Shown: positions 12,971 to 25,025, numbered from the stretch's first letter. The stretch is 64,000 nucleotides of DNA from Kryptolebias marmoratus (GCF_001649575.2 NC_051438.1:27287071-27351070), one strand, 5' to 3'. The notes: generated by a model not told the origin, from the letters alone. A program made the numbers and translations.

Positions 12971-14584
12971 TAACTGACTTTCTGAGACTACAATGAGTAC
13001 CTTTATTTTCTGACAGTTGGTGTCGGTGTTTGGTATATTTTCTCTTTTTTTTAGCTGAATGTAACTCAGCTACTTATATACATTTGTTTTTGAAAGCCCA
13101 TTTTTGTTAAAGTAGCATGTCCTTTGTCGTGCAGTCTGTTTTTTCATCCTCGCTGTAATACATCAACATGTCGCTCAACTCTTCAGTCTCGGCTGAGTTG
13201 GAGACGATCGCTCTCCGTCAACATCAAGTTCTCGGTTCATTTTGTCAATGTTGCATTATCATTGCATTAAAGGAAAAACAAGACGGATTTGATTTCGAAC
13301 ATCTGTGCTGCATTACTTCATTCTGATAATAGAAAATAAAAGCAGACCAGATGCTGGCTGTGATAAATCGAGCAAATCAAGCAAACCGTAACGGTCTCTT
13401 AAAGAAAAGTGTTCAAAAACACGTGTTCAAAACTCCTGCAAATTAGCTAAAAAATACAAAACCAGAAACACTTTAAAGCATTTTAAATTTGACTTTTGAG
13501 CCATGTTTACATAATACAATTATACTACTTTGAAGCAAATTGTTGGAAAATTTACCAAAATATTAAAATATTAAACAATAAAAACATAATACACAAGCAG
13601 GCACAGATTATTTAGAAGACAGCAGCTGCTAAGTCAACATTGTAATGAAAAAGAAAAAAAAAAAAAAGAGTAAAAGTTTTTTTAGTTAATTGATAATAAA
13701 TTCATAAGAAAGTTTAAACAAAAGCGATTAGAGGTTTTCTTTAATTATTCTTTGAGGGTTTGCTTTTTTTCTGAAGAGTTTTCTAAGTTCAGCCTAAAAA
13801 GTGAAGAGTTCTGCTGAAGTTCAAGCTGAACTCACATCAAATCACTCTCCCTACCCTCCCTCCAGAAGGTCACTATGTTCTTTATCGGCGAGATGTCAAC
13901 CAAAACATTGGACATACGAACCAGGACAAGAAAGATCCTCAGAAAGGAAGGTAGGGAGTGTGGTTTGCATGTGAGTTCAGCAAAACAGAGCAGCTTTTTC
14001 CAGTTTGAACTAAGAAAGCTCCTCGGATGAGATGTGAAAGAAACTGTCACGTTTTTTTTTTTGAACATCTGTTACACATATGAAATATTATCGCTGCCTC
14101 CCATCAAACCTTTCCAACCTAAAACAGTAAAACACAAACTTCTTTTTTCTGAATCAAAATCAGAATTTTAACAGTCAGTTTCGAGGTTTATCGACCGACT
14201 GTAGAAGACATTTTTTTTGTTTGTTTCCTAATTTCATGACAACACAATAAAGGAGCGATACTGACAGTTTGACTCACACCAACACCAGCGAGGCCCTCAT
14301 GGCAGCTTTCACAAACATCCCTGTCACATCCTCTCAGCCCGAAGACACTCTATTTAATTGAACTGTCATCTTTATGGTCCAGGAAATACGGTTCTGGAGG
14401 CCAGGACATTGACTAGGATCACCTCTGACAGCAATTAAATACAAATCCAGATCCACAAGTCACGTCCCTAATGTCTGCTGCACCAGTTTGATTGTCTCTT
14501 ATCACTCCGTCATTTGCAGAAAACATTAATGTGACGAATGGTCAGTCGGTGAAGTAATACAAATACGACAAAATTACTTTCAGT
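12971..14584. other. Gene-free AT-rich stretch
   Basis: Nothing recognisable apart from a poly-A run near 13,648-13,667. Confidence 0.4.
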
Positions 14585-14586
14585 CA

Positions 14587-14830
14587 GTGGTGTTTTTTAG
14601 TGAAAGGGTGCCCTTTTGGAATGCATTACCAACAAAAATAGAAACTCTGATTTTTAAATTGCTTAAAAACTGGTTGAAATTAAATTTGCAATCACATTAT
14701 AGGCAATTAAAGGCAAATTATAGGCAAATAAAAAATGGATTAGGAATTTTTAGACACTGTAATTTGAATCTCATGGTTTGTGATATGTTGCATCAGACAT
14801 CAGACTGAGAAAATATAATAAAAAGCTTAT
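14587..14830 (+). mobile_element. LINE reverse-transcriptase C-terminal remnant
   Basis: The plus-strand frame 14,587-14,808 begins with a FWNALPTKIE motif, which is the end of many non-LTR retrotransposon reading frames. It is followed by degenerate, partly repeated IKANYRQIK-like residues and an A-rich end. It is a truncated, dead copy. Confidence 0.5.
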
Positions 14831-15069
14831 GTAGACGCTGGTGAACAGATCCGACACCTTCACAGCGACGCCCGATCACTGAGTTTGACGGTGCAGGCGA
14901 TAGCTAATACCTACAGTGTAAGTGGAGTTGCAGTAATTGATGATCGGATGTGTTTTCCCACCGATAATGCCTTTGCTGTCATGGGGTTGCTGCTTTCCTT
15001 CCTTTCGCTCCGTCAGAGCCCTCCCTGTCAAAACAGCACATGTGTCTCCCCCCAATGAAGATGGATGAC

Positions 15070-15330
15070 TCTCTGTCGGGCGGAGGCTGAGGGATTCAGA
15101 GGAGGAGTGGGAGACGGAAGGAGGGGAAGGATGGAGCAAGAATGCAAAGGAGGGTTCGAGGGACGCAGAGGTGGAACTCGAGGGGGGGAGAAAAAGTTAA
15201 AGAGTAAAAGGGAGGGGGGGAAGGAAAGACAGATGAGAGGACAGAGTGAGATATAATACAAGGGAGGGAGAAAAACAGGAGATAAAAAGTTGAGGGAGGA
15301 TTTCGGATTTAAATATGGTCTTCCTGTTCA
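15070..15330. repeat. Polypurine tract
   Basis: The plus strand is almost entirely G and A over about 200 bases (GGAGGAAGG, GAGGGACGCAGAGG and GGGGGGAGAAAAAG blocks). It makes spurious frames on both strands. A second, shorter purine-rich tract lies at 18,275-18,352. Confidence 0.75.
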
Positions 15331-16880
15331 GACTCACCAGCCTTGGACCAGAGCCAAAACATGCAGACTTTTATTTTGATAGTCTTCTTATAGGGTAGCA
15401 CAGCACATCCACTTTCAGCTGTTTTTTAATTTTCAAAAAGCTCTTCCACGGATGTCACCATTGTTGACCTGTTTTCAGTCACTTTAAGTGTTTTTGCAGC
15501 TAAACAGTTATAAATTCTGCTTCCACTTTAGGACACATTAACGATAAATATGAAGAAAAAACAAATGTGGAACTTTTGGGCTTAAATCTGTTGATATGTG
15601 GAAGTTCTGATCCAAAACAAGGACAAAACAGCAAGTCTGTCAGGAGTTTAAAAGCCCATATTGTCATGTTGAGCATCAAATAAGTCGCCACGTAATGGGC
15701 CTTAAAACCACAACACAAATGCACACGCGTCATCGTTCACGCCCTGACAAAAAGCTGCTGTCTCTTACTTCTTCATCCATTAGCAATGACCTTTGACCCG
15801 ACCAGTCGTGATCATTTGATTGTGAAACACAGAGGTCACGGCTGCCTATCAAAACACTGCTGCTGATGCATGACAACGAGTCGCCGACTCCTTCGCTCCT
15901 TTCATCGCTGTCAGGCAGGTAATGAGTGATGTTGCTGTGAACCAGTCTTTGCTTCTGTGATGAACGAGTTTAGCTGCAGAACATTTAGTAAAATACTTTG
16001 AAACATTCATATGCATACTTTCATTTGATTTATGTTTCTTTCCACTTTTTTGTTTATTGTTTTCTGTTCAGACCTTTTGAAGTGGGGTTCTGAGCAGCCT
16101 AAGTTTGGAGAAATAGAGCTTATTTCTGCTATCATAATATTCCTGCTGGAATAACTGAAAATGTAAAAATCACAGCAATGTAAAAGTTATTAAAATGGCT
16201 TCTGCATGAACTAATATAAAAATGAAAGAGCCACTTGAGGCACCACCATGTTGGAACGGTCAACTTTAAGGTCGTATTTCACTGGAATAAAACTACTGAA
16301 GACTAGTTTGTGACTCAAAATTGTGAGAAAATGAGCAAATTTTCAACTGCAGCCTCAATAGATTCTGAGTGTTTGGTACCAAGTGACCAGCAAGCGGTGT
16401 GGTCGCATTTTGTGCAGCAAATTTAGAAAATAACAGACTATTTTTGTGCAAAACTGTATTCTAAGCAGTGCATTTTATTTTACCGCCCACCTTCACCCCC
16501 ATTGCACCTGCCTTAGCTCAGTTTTTCAACACACTTTTTAAATAAAGATAGGCAGAGTTTAATGAGTTTTTTTTTTTTTAAGACTTAATAATTCTTATTT
16601 TGGTGGTTTTTAGACCTGGAAAAAAGAAGTGTGTCAAAGTCCAAGATGGCAGCTAAGAAAACGGCTAAACTGAAGGTTTTCCAACTAAAGTCCGGAAACC
16701 TGTGAGTGAAATCACGGTGGATGTGTTAATTGGGACGCAATGTATGCCACTAAGGTAGAAAGTCCAAACCCAGAATTTTCCTCTTTACTTTACTATAAGA
16801 TGAAACAAACATCCACCAGTTGTTTTTATAACATCAATCACATCAGTGATTATTGATTTTAAGACAAATCTCAATCATGC
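15331..16880. other. Gene-free stretch
   Basis: No gene is recognised. The section 15,440-15,510 faintly resembles 12,190-12,255 (both hold a TTG(T/C)TGACCT-TTTTCAGTC word), suggesting another old repeat. Confidence 0.35.
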
Positions 16881-16889
16881 TTATTATCC

Positions 16890-17570
16890 ATGCGTTAATA
16901 GTTGCGATGTCACAACTATTAACGCAAAATCCAGCAAACCCTGCAAAATCGCAACTTTATGCAACTTTGCCCAATATTTATTGTTTCTAAAGTGATTCGC
17001 CACCGTTTCTGCGGTCTAGTCTCTTCTTTGTGGGTTTGTGTAGCGTGGAATACAAAATAACCCCAAATAACTCAGGAAGAAGACACGTGACGTCACTTCC
17101 TGTTAACATCAGAATGCCGGGAGCGTGCAGGAGCAGCGACCGAAGCCAAAATGTGCGCTAATGCTTCACATTTGCCCACAAAGATTTTAGCAAACCAGTT
17201 TCCTCCCCAGCTGCAGCTGTTTTGCACGTCCTGCAGTGTAATCATGGAACATAAACGCATCGACAAACACTTTGTGTCTGCAAAACATGTGAGGAGAGCT
17301 GCAGACCAGGGACAATCCAGAAATGCTCATGAATGTCAGTTTAGAAGCTATCAAAGTTCTCAAATAAAGCACCTTTTGAGAATGTCAATGTTTGTTGGGA
17401 ATTATCTTACAAAACTAGGAAGTATTTTTGGTTTATATATTAAAAGTTATGGTTGTTTATTGATTTTAGCAAAAAAAAATTGCAACTTTTAGGAAAATGC
17501 CCCGCGAAATCAGGCATTTTAGCCGCAACAATCACAAAAAATGCCCACGAAATCCTGGAGGGATTGATTA
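16890..17570 (+). mobile_element. hAT-like DNA transposon remnant
   Basis: The block contains a decayed zinc-finger open frame flanked by ends with words such as TGCAAAATCGCAAC (near 16,941) and, near 17,479-17,575, GCAACTTTTAGGAAAATG and AAATCCTGGAGGGATTG. The left end holds AAAATCCAGCAAACCC, a diverged inverted counterpart of the right-end word. This suggests a short DNA transposon with most of the transposase lost. The superfamily is inferred from the encoded finger only. Confidence 0.45.
17151..17492 (+). pseudogene. CGGBP1-like zinc-finger fragment
   Basis: The 113-residue frame begins with 60 residues that look real. A QLQLFCTSC motif is followed by a spacer and HKRIDKHFVSAKHVRRA, giving a C-x2-C...H-x4-H type finger like that at the N-terminus of CGG-repeat-binding protein 1 and the hAT transposases from which that protein was domesticated. 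After residue ~60 the frame degenerates into low-complexity sequence up to an AAAAAAAA run. No introns and no upstream promoter can be identified. Its position inside a repeat-like block and its short length argue for a transposase remnant rather than a host gene. What I see is the finger and the truncation. The family link rests on resemblance, not alignment. Confidence 0.5.
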
Positions 17571-18254
17571 TCTGATGTTATTTAAAATGGGCTAGAAAAG
17601 TTGTTCCTTCACATTGTCTCCTTCCACGCTAAGCCCCCTCCATACGAACGAGTGTAACTGAGCTTCCATCCAGCACACACAGTGTTTACCTTGTCAGCCG
17701 TGAGGAACAACAGGTTTTGTTTGTGTACCAGCTGCTGTGACTCAGGTATTAGCTCGATAAGATTGGAAGCAGGGAATTTTCCCTGACACTAATGAATATC
17801 AGTTTTATTAGGATATGATTGCGGTCATCAAACTGGTTATTGCTTTCATAACATTGTATATTAAAAACAATTTAATCTCATCCTTGTAAACAGTAATTCA
17901 ATCTTTTTCAAGCTGTATCTCTTGTGATTGATGGCAAAGCAGAAGTATGTCATCCGTTGAATGTCACTGGGTGAAACTTGCCTTGTTGCACGAAACTGTC
18001 CTCTGGTTTAAAATGATCGTTGTGTGAAATCCTGTTGAGAATATTCATGTTCGCCTCCACAGGATTTGCATTATGAAGGCGTGAGCAGGCTTACTGTAAA
18101 AATATGAGCTATTTGATATACGAATAAATGTCAGGTTAGGTCAACATGAACATCGGCGGACTTCAATATTTCCTAAGATGATTCAAAAACCTATTTTGAC
18201 CTGACTTGCTGATCTTATAAACTCTCATGATAGGAAAATTGTAGTTGCATTTGT
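17571..18254. other. Gene-free stretch
   Basis: AT-rich, with no recognisable feature. Confidence 0.35.
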
Positions 18255-18369
18255 GTCAATTTAGGCCAAAACAAGAGAGAAGAAAGAGATGAAGAAGTAG
18301 TGAAAAAGAGAGAGAGGATAAAGAGTGAAAGAGGGAGCGAGAGAGAAGCTTTTAAAAGGATTTTGTCGT

Positions 18370-18900
18370 TATTGACTGGTTGCACTCTTCAGCTAATAGC
18401 CATTTAAAGATTATGGGCCTGCTGGTGGAAATCAAGGCCTCCATTGTTTGCCTTATTGCATTCTGGCAGATGGGGGCTGACACAACAACACGCAGCATCC
18501 CTCCGGGCACACTCGCCGAGCACCGACCCTCCATCAGCAGATCTCCTATTGAACTGGCCCTAATAACTGGCCATGAATTATTAATCCACGAACCATATTG
18601 AAGGCAGGGAGGGAAGAGGGGAAAAAAACAAGGGAAGATTGTGGAGCGGCTGCAGAGAATATCATTGGTGTACAGGTGCCAGTCGAAGAAAAAAGGCCCG
18701 TTCAAAAGAGTCCCAGGACGATCATTTCTCGGAACGGGGAGGAAATTCCGATAACTGGCATGGGAAGATAAAATATATATTCATTAAATGTCAGATTGCT
18801 GATGAAATGGGTCCGATCCATTAGTGGGTAGCGGAGCGGCCAGTTAATGTTTCCCGGTTGCTCTTGGGTTGGGTGGCTTTTAGTGTTACTCTGGGTAGCT
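18370..18900. promoter_or_regulatory. CNE-like block A
   Basis: This stretch is complex, repeat-free and GC-balanced, and carries homeodomain-type TAAT cores (for example CATGAATTATTAATCC near 18,573). It contrasts with the low-complexity flanks. The overlapping long frames on both strands here (18,352-18,705 minus, 18,380-18,601 plus) lack splice context or family resemblance. I interpret it as a conserved non-coding element, which cannot be proved without comparison to another fish. Confidence 0.35.
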
Positions 18901-20195
18901 GCTGGAAACAGGATCACTTGATCTAAAAGAGAAAAAAAAAAATAGTTTGTAGAAGCAGGTGTTTTTCAAAACAAACAGGAAACTCTCAGAAATCCCAGTC
19001 AAACGCACCTGTTGGTGAAATCTAATCACTCTGTTGTGTTTCAAGTCAAGCGAACCCGATCTCTGATTTAAAGCTGACCTGTCTTCTCTTCTCCGGTCAG
19101 GTGATTTATTGGCAGGCATTGATTACCAACTTTGGCTAGACCAGCTCCTTGTTTCTGAAATCGCTGCGTATAGATCTGATGATCTGACTGCATCAAAGTG
19201 CATTCGCAAACTACATCAAGTATTTGTCTTTAAACACGTCAGCCGATGCAAAAATGTTTCAGTCAAACAAAATCCTCCTGCTTTTAAAGGTTATTCGTGA
19301 CTCAATAACAAAAAAAAAACCCAAAACATTACAAATCCTTCAACAAAACATGCTTAAAAAAGATGACTTTTAGGATTTAAAAAGTGTTAGATAAGTGCTG
19401 ACATTAATTTAAGATTATAAATAAAAACAAAAATGATTGAGCTAATATCTTTAGGTGATATTTTTGAGTTAAAGATGTTGAGCTAAAGGTTTAATCTAAA
19501 GGAAAGACACTTCAGAACTTTGTCCAGAAAGTTTTATCATGTAAATGTAAGACGATTATAGGTTGTGTTATGACTTTTGTCCTGTTTTCCATGTATTTTC
19601 ATGACTATTTTGCATTTCATTTGATGCAGTATACCCTGAAAGATTTGTTTGCATAAATGACTGAATAGTAGTCTTTTCTGAATTAAACAATGTCCATATT
19701 TCTGTGTAAATGTGAGTAAGATGGCTGCTTGTTGTAACCTGTTGATGATCAGCTTTGACTTGCATTTCTGCTGTTTTAACTGGAAGACATTATTTTAAAA
19801 AGTGGATACAATGTTCCTGTTTCTGAGTAAATTAAAGGATATCTGTGGAGGCTTCTGCAGGGGAAGAACTGTTGGTTCAGCTCCTGTTGGTCTCACCTGT
19901 GCCAAATATATAGAATTATGTTGTGCAAAAGTAATGAGATATATAACAGTATTTAATGCAGTGCATGATCAAGTTTAAGGTCTTTCAGATGGCAGAAATT
20001 TCTCTTGAATCAACACTTTCCTGAGTAAGTGTTAACTTGAATCCTTCCTGAGAATCCCCTTCCTGCAGGTAAGATAGTTATTAATCACAACGATTCTACG
20101 CAACCCAACTTAAAAATACACACACAGCGGGTCTCTTTAAGTCCATCCTGCTGGTTTAAACAGTTGGAGTTTTTCCATCTCCATTCGTTTCTTTT
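18901..20195. other. Gene-free stretch
   Basis: No gene or known repeat is recognised. The stretch is AT-rich with short poly-A runs. Confidence 0.35.
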
Positions 20196-20199
20196 CGCT

Positions 20200-20418
20200 G
20201 TGTCAGCCTGAAGCTCTTACTGAATTAAAAAGCCTTCGGCAGGGCTGTTCTCACTTCCCGTCGATTCAAAATGAAGTCTACCAAGTGCCTGATGAATTGA
20301 ATTTCCTGTGTCAAAAGCCTGAGATTTCTAAGAAAATAATGAGCACCGCCCGAAGAATCCCCTTTCAGATTTCATTATGAGGAAGCGGTTCTAATTGCGA
20401 GGAAATTAAATTTCCATT

Positions 20419-20422
<4 letters not shown>
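20200..20422. promoter_or_regulatory. CNE-like block B, left of microsatellite
   Basis: A complex, repeat-free stretch (AAAAGCCTTCGGCAGGGC, then GAGCACCGCCCGAAGAATCC, then TTCTAATTGCGAGG) that stops at a long TC microsatellite and seems to resume on its far side (20,485-20,880). The conserved non-coding interpretation is inference. Confidence 0.3.

Positions 20423-20484
<62 letters not shown>
20423..20484. repeat. (TC)n microsatellite, about 31 units
   Basis: An uninterrupted run of alternating T and C over about 62 bases. Such length usually means high polymorphism. Confidence 0.97.
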
Positions 20485-20487
<3 letters not shown>

Positions 20488-21070
20488 GACTTACTCGCCT
20501 GATGATTATGATGATGATGTGGTGAGGTTTGTTTCAGCTTGACGCTTTGTATCCCTTTAAAAGCCAATCATCCCCCGTTAACAAAAACCACAACAGGGAT
20601 AACATAATGAGCGCGTGTCAGGCTTAGGATTAATGTGTCATTTTTCAGCTTCTGAGCACTCAGTCGGCTGCTGCAGGTTCGCGAACATCAAACAGACGCT
20701 GAAATGAATCTTCCCGCATCTCTCTGCCTTAAAGCTGCTCTTTGGATGAGTGCCCCCTTTTCATCAGTTTCACACACATCAAGAGCAAGGAAGGGAAATT
20801 GCGAAACCAACATGAAAGCGAGCCGAGAGCAAAAACAAATAGGCCAAGATTGTTCCCAGCATAAATAACCCATTTCTTGCTATATTATTCGGTGTGGAAT
20901 GCAGAGACATTTGCATTTGATGAAAATAAGAACATTTTAAGGGATCTGTGATGTATTTTTCTTTAACTGATGCATAAATGTGTTTCTGTGGAGATGATAA
21001 CTGAGGATAATTAACGGCCCATTGCTGAGATCATCTCATGCTGAGAAGCTGCAGAGTTGGAGATGTTTTG
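20485..21070. other. Gene-free stretch after microsatellite
   Basis: Contains a short ATG/GAT-rich run (20,503-20,520), then non-repetitive sequence that may continue CNE-like block B to about 20,880. No exon is recognised. Confidence 0.35.
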
Positions 21071-21074
21071 TTCA

Positions 21075-21575
21075 AACCTTATAAAGAACAATATGCATGA
21101 TCCCACACAAAGATGTCATGAAATGACTCTCAGCTACTACCACATCAGGTTTTAGCTCAATTTCATCAAAACTAATTGAGTTACAACCGTCTTTGTGTCA
21201 GCTTTGGGGCGTCTACCTCAAACTGAACTTCCTCTTAAAGTTAATTAGTTGTTCTGTTTTGCTAACAAACAAAAAGAGCTGACTCAGCAGTTAAGGCTAA
21301 AGTTTTAAAAACAGGTCTGGCACAATCCAATAATGTTTAGAGTATAAGTTGGGGAAAACTCTCAGCTACAACAGCTTCAAATCTTAGCTCAGTATCTGTG
21401 AAATCGACTGAGTTATTCACCGTTTTTGTGTTTGTTTGTTTTTTAAGGTCAGTTGATTTCAGCAGCCATCTTGAATTGGGCTGATTCCAATGATTTTTTT
21501 CTTTTTGTGAGTGATGTAAAAATTAATTCAGTGGTTCATAAGATATTTTGACATCACACACAAACAAACAGGCAA
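21075..21575 (+). repeat. Dispersed repeat, GAGATATTTTG family, tandem dimer
   Basis: Two successive diverged units of the family seen at 10,010-10,262. Unit 1 has CTCTCAGCTACTACCACATC (21,128) and a TTTTGCTAACAAAC end (21,257-21,270). Unit 2 has GTTGGGGAAAACTCTCAGC (21,350), AGCCATCTTGAATTGGGCTG (21,464) and GGTTCATAAGATATTTTG (21,533). A poly-A run follows at 21,575-21,590. Confidence 0.6.
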
Positions 21576-22139
21576 AAAAAAAAAAAAAACTATCGCCTTC
21601 AGCAGAGCGAGATCAAACGAGAAAGCTGTGAAAAATGCGAGCAACATTTTATTTCCTGTCTGGGGTTTCCCCCAGAAAAGACTCATGTGAAGCAAAACAA
21701 AGGGTAAACTTTTACACAGATCACTTTAAGGTTAACACAGTTACCATATAAAAGAGTCACCCCAAGTGAGAGGTATAAAAAGTGACACGCAGAGAGACTT
21801 TAATGTGCTCACTTTGGCTACATAGTTTTAACTTAAGGACACGTTAACCACGACTGTGGATTTTAGTTCAAAACTGAAAGTGCTGACTGATCTACTTTGT
21901 TTTGTTTTATTTGTTTTATTTGCTCAACTCAGTTTGTGCTCAGGGGGAAAGACGGACATGACTCTTCTGTCTCTGTAAGATATTTGCTAAACCCTACAGA
22001 TAATTTATTTAATTTACTGTTTATTTCTAACAGGACAAGTGCTAAATATAAACAAATACTGTACACTGTAATATTCATAGTCTAGGCTGACTAGTTTAGT
22101 TTGTCTTAGCTCATATTTTACATAATGTTAGATTGTTAT
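21576..22139. other. Gene-free stretch
   Basis: AT-rich. The frame at 21,897-22,085 has no family resemblance. Confidence 0.35.
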
Positions 22140-22932
22140 ATTCCTAATTGTTGTTCAGTTCAGCTTTAACTTTATCATGATTTCATTTAGATTATTTTAG
22201 CTACTATTTTGACTGTCTTAGCCCATGTTTAGATATGTTTAGTTTCATGATTTTATTTATATTATCTTATATTTCATTTAGATCAGGGGGGTCAAACCCA
22301 GTGACGCAAGGGGGATCAAAATTAAAAATTTGGTCCTAGCCAAGGGCCAATCACGATCAATATTTCTTAAAAATTACATAAGTTAATTAGTTTTAGATGC
22401 ATTATGTCAAATCATTCATATAGAAATATCACTGACCTTTTCCCAGTTACAGATTATACAGAATTTAGAGCAAACAGACTTTAATGAACACAGACAAATA
22501 GATCAAACTTCAAAAAGCTCATCATTAGCTGTCATTTCTTACGCCTCACTCAGCTTTTAAATGAATTTTTTAACATTAAAAAAGACAAAAATCTGATCAT
22601 ACAGAAATTAAAACTATATATTGTTGGCTTCTAAGTCACTGTCAAGAGAAAACTTCACTAATTAGGCTCAGTTTTTTTAAGGAAAATAAGAATCAGAGAC
22701 TCGATCTGAACCAGACTGGAGGGCCGGATGAAATGTTACAGAGGGCCGGATCTGGCCCGTGGGCCTTCAGTTTAGATTACACATGAATGATGTTTTTACT
22801 TCTGTATCTATGTTTTTATGATGTTTGATATGATGTTTTTATCTGTATTTGATTCTGTACCTGATTGTTGTTTCTGTGTTTGAATCGCCTTGTTGCAGAA
22901 ATGTTCTATATAAATAAATTTCACTTCACTTC
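22140..22932 (+). mobile_element. LINE 3' tail interrupted by an inserted element
   Basis: The right portion (22,780-22,932) is a typical L2-like 3' end: T-rich sequence with repeated ATGATGTTTTTA words, GAATCGCCTTGTTGCAGAAA, TTCTATATAAATAAATTT, and a terminal CACTTCACTTCACT simple run. The left portion (22,140-22,283) is similar T-rich sequence. Between them sits a different repeat (22,284 to ~22,770). Confidence 0.6.
22284..22770 (+). mobile_element. hAT-type non-autonomous element inside the LINE tail
   Basis: It starts with CAGGGGGGTCAAACCC and ends with GGGCCGGATCTGGCCCGTGG then GCCTTCAG, the usual ends of the vertebrate hAT repeats beginning CAGGGGTGTCAAAC and ending GTTTGACACCCCTG. 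The right terminal repeat is missing or eroded. ATTTAGAT before and GTTTAGAT after could be an 8-base target duplication, but the right one may instead be eroded element sequence. Confidence 0.6.
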
Positions 22933-23433
22933 ACTAATCAGTCAAATAAACACTGATGCAAAAACACCCGAACTACATAAACATGCACACATGTACACAC
23001 ACAGAGACATGTGCAAAAACATTATGGATACTTTCCCTTTTGCTGTTGGCGATAATAAAGTCAAACTGAAAGAGTTATTTGAGACAGATCTTTGCGTTTA
23101 GTGCTGTTGGAGGCCCGGTCAACTGTTGAGTACCACGCAGGACGTTCGCTTCCTGGATGTTTTTAATAATTTAGCAACAAGAATCACTGTGAGCAAATAA
23201 ATCACCTGCTTGCAAAAAAGCGAAAGACCAGAAACGAGCACAATCACACGACGTGACACAATTATGTGGAAAAGCGCCTGCAGGCAGACACTGAATGGGG
23301 AGGGGGGCACGAAGCAGGTCAAAATGAACACCATCTGGGTACATGAAAGGGAGGCAAGCGATGGAGGTGGTGGGGTGAAACAAAACAAAAGCACCAGTGG
23401 TGCCAGCATGTAACCAACAACACCGCCACCAGC

Positions 23434-23459
23434 CCCCCTCCCCTCCCCTCCCCTCCCCA
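23434..23459. repeat. (CCCCT)n short tandem repeat
   Basis: Five CCCCT-type pentamer units in a row, in a GC-rich setting. Confidence 0.85.
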
Positions 23460-23559
23460 GTCAGGTGGAGGAGCATCACTCACGCAGACCCTCCCCCTCT
23501 TCTCTTATCCCCCTGTGTGTTCAGATCATTGCCAAAGGAGCCACAGGCCACTTGCAGGC

Positions 23560-23830
23560 TGACAGTCAGCTCCTCTAATGGGCCTGGCTGTTTATTTTGT
23601 ACCGCTTGGAAGTGGATTAGCTGGAGGTAATTATGGTTAATGATCTGCCCGCCTCACCCTGCTGATCTGTAGTCACCCGTTTACTTGGCTAGTAGCGGCA
23701 TATAGCTGCCAGCACCATTAATATGGGATAATGTTACCTATTAGAGCAACAAAAGGGAAAGGGAAGATGGAGATTTGTCAGCGTGAATCGGGGTGGATCC
23801 ATTTTGGAGCGATTGTGATGTTCACTGAAG
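23560..23830. promoter_or_regulatory. CNE-like block C
   Basis: A dense, non-repetitive block with many ATTA/TAAT homeodomain cores (AATTATGGTTAATGATC near 23,629; CCATTAATATGGGATAATG near 23,716) and no open frame with splice context. This is one of the most conserved-looking stretches in the window. The conservation itself is inferred. Confidence 0.4.
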
Positions 23831-25020
23831 GTTAAGGAGCTTCTCAAAGTAGAATCTGATTACATCCTCTGACACGTTGTTGTTTTGTAAAAAGAGAAGA
23901 AGAAGGAAAAAAAAAACACCATCAACTTAGTGATTCACTTTGTCAGAATCCTCCACAAACAGGATTCAGTTTGTAATCTAAACGGCCAAGGTTTCAATTT
24001 AGACTATTGATTGAAAAGCTGAATTTATTGATGGGATTATTTAATTTTGATTTTGGTGGCGTTATGTTCCTCAAAAACTAAACTGGAATGTCTTACGGTT
24101 CAGTACTGATCCTCAATATGGTACACTAAATATTTCTCTTTTCTTTCACGTTTAGCCGCAGATTCACTTTTATATTTATACCTAAACATCTTCTGCAAGA
24201 TTTTATATCTGTCTGGTTTTGCCATATTTATTTATCCACACAGATTAATGTAGGTCAGTCAGGTGACTCAAGCTTCCACGTGTTTTTATCAAATTCAGCC
24301 GAGTGCTTTGTTTACATTGAGCGCGTACCCGCATTTCAGATTTGTGTATCAGTGTATTGGGAAAACTCTTTCAAACTGCAACATTTGATATAAGTCAAAA
24401 GAGCCCTTTTTCATACTTAACAATGAGTAACTTTAATTCTTTAAATTCACAAGTAAATGCAGAAGCGTTGATGTTATAAGCATTTTCTTTAGTTTTTTTT
24501 AAAGCAAGACTGAACTGAATTTTCATATTTTGTCTTTTTTTTTCTCTTGGAAAGATTGTAAGAAACTGAAAGTAAAATAGAAGAACAAATTATAACAAAA
24601 TATATTAAATGAGGGTTTTATGAAGAGTTTTTAAACGTCAATTCAAAGATAAATAACTTCCGATTTTATTTAATTTCTTTCATTTTCAGTGTTCACACAT
24701 GCTGAGCAACATATTATTCCAAAAGGTTTTGCTTTTATTAATAAGGTAGGAACTAAATAAATGCCATTCATCCTTTTTTGTTTGTTTGTTTGTAAAAATA
24801 TGATAAATTCTTGCATTTTAAGCTCTAACAGATATATGTTTGATTTCATACTCATATTAAGGATTTAAGCAGCGTTTTTAACCATAACTGGATGAGAGTA
24901 AAATAAAACCAGGAAATGCTCCTCTGTTATGGCAAATCCTTCTCAGTCATTTTTAACACTTTTCTTTCATTTTGCAGCAATCTGAGACTTTCCCCTTTAA
25001 AGCGAGACATGGACACACAC
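23831..25020. other. Gene-free stretch
   Basis: AT-rich. The section 24,130-24,440 resembles 35,812-36,000 (both hold AGCAGATT/CGCAGATTCAC, GTTTACATTGAG and CATTTCAGA words in the same order), so a further old repeat family is likely. A TTTG run lies near 24,777-24,792. Confidence 0.4.
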
Positions 25021-25025
25021 AGTCT

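Noticed and set aside
18352..18705. 117-codon minus-strand open frame, with an overlapping plus-strand frame
   Set aside because: No splice context or family resemblance. Frames open on both strands reflect balanced GC in a likely non-coding block.
23119..23479. Overlapping 96- and 102-codon minus-strand frames rich in cysteine and phenylalanine
   Set aside because: Driven by the CCCCT repeat and G-rich sequence; no splice sites or family match.
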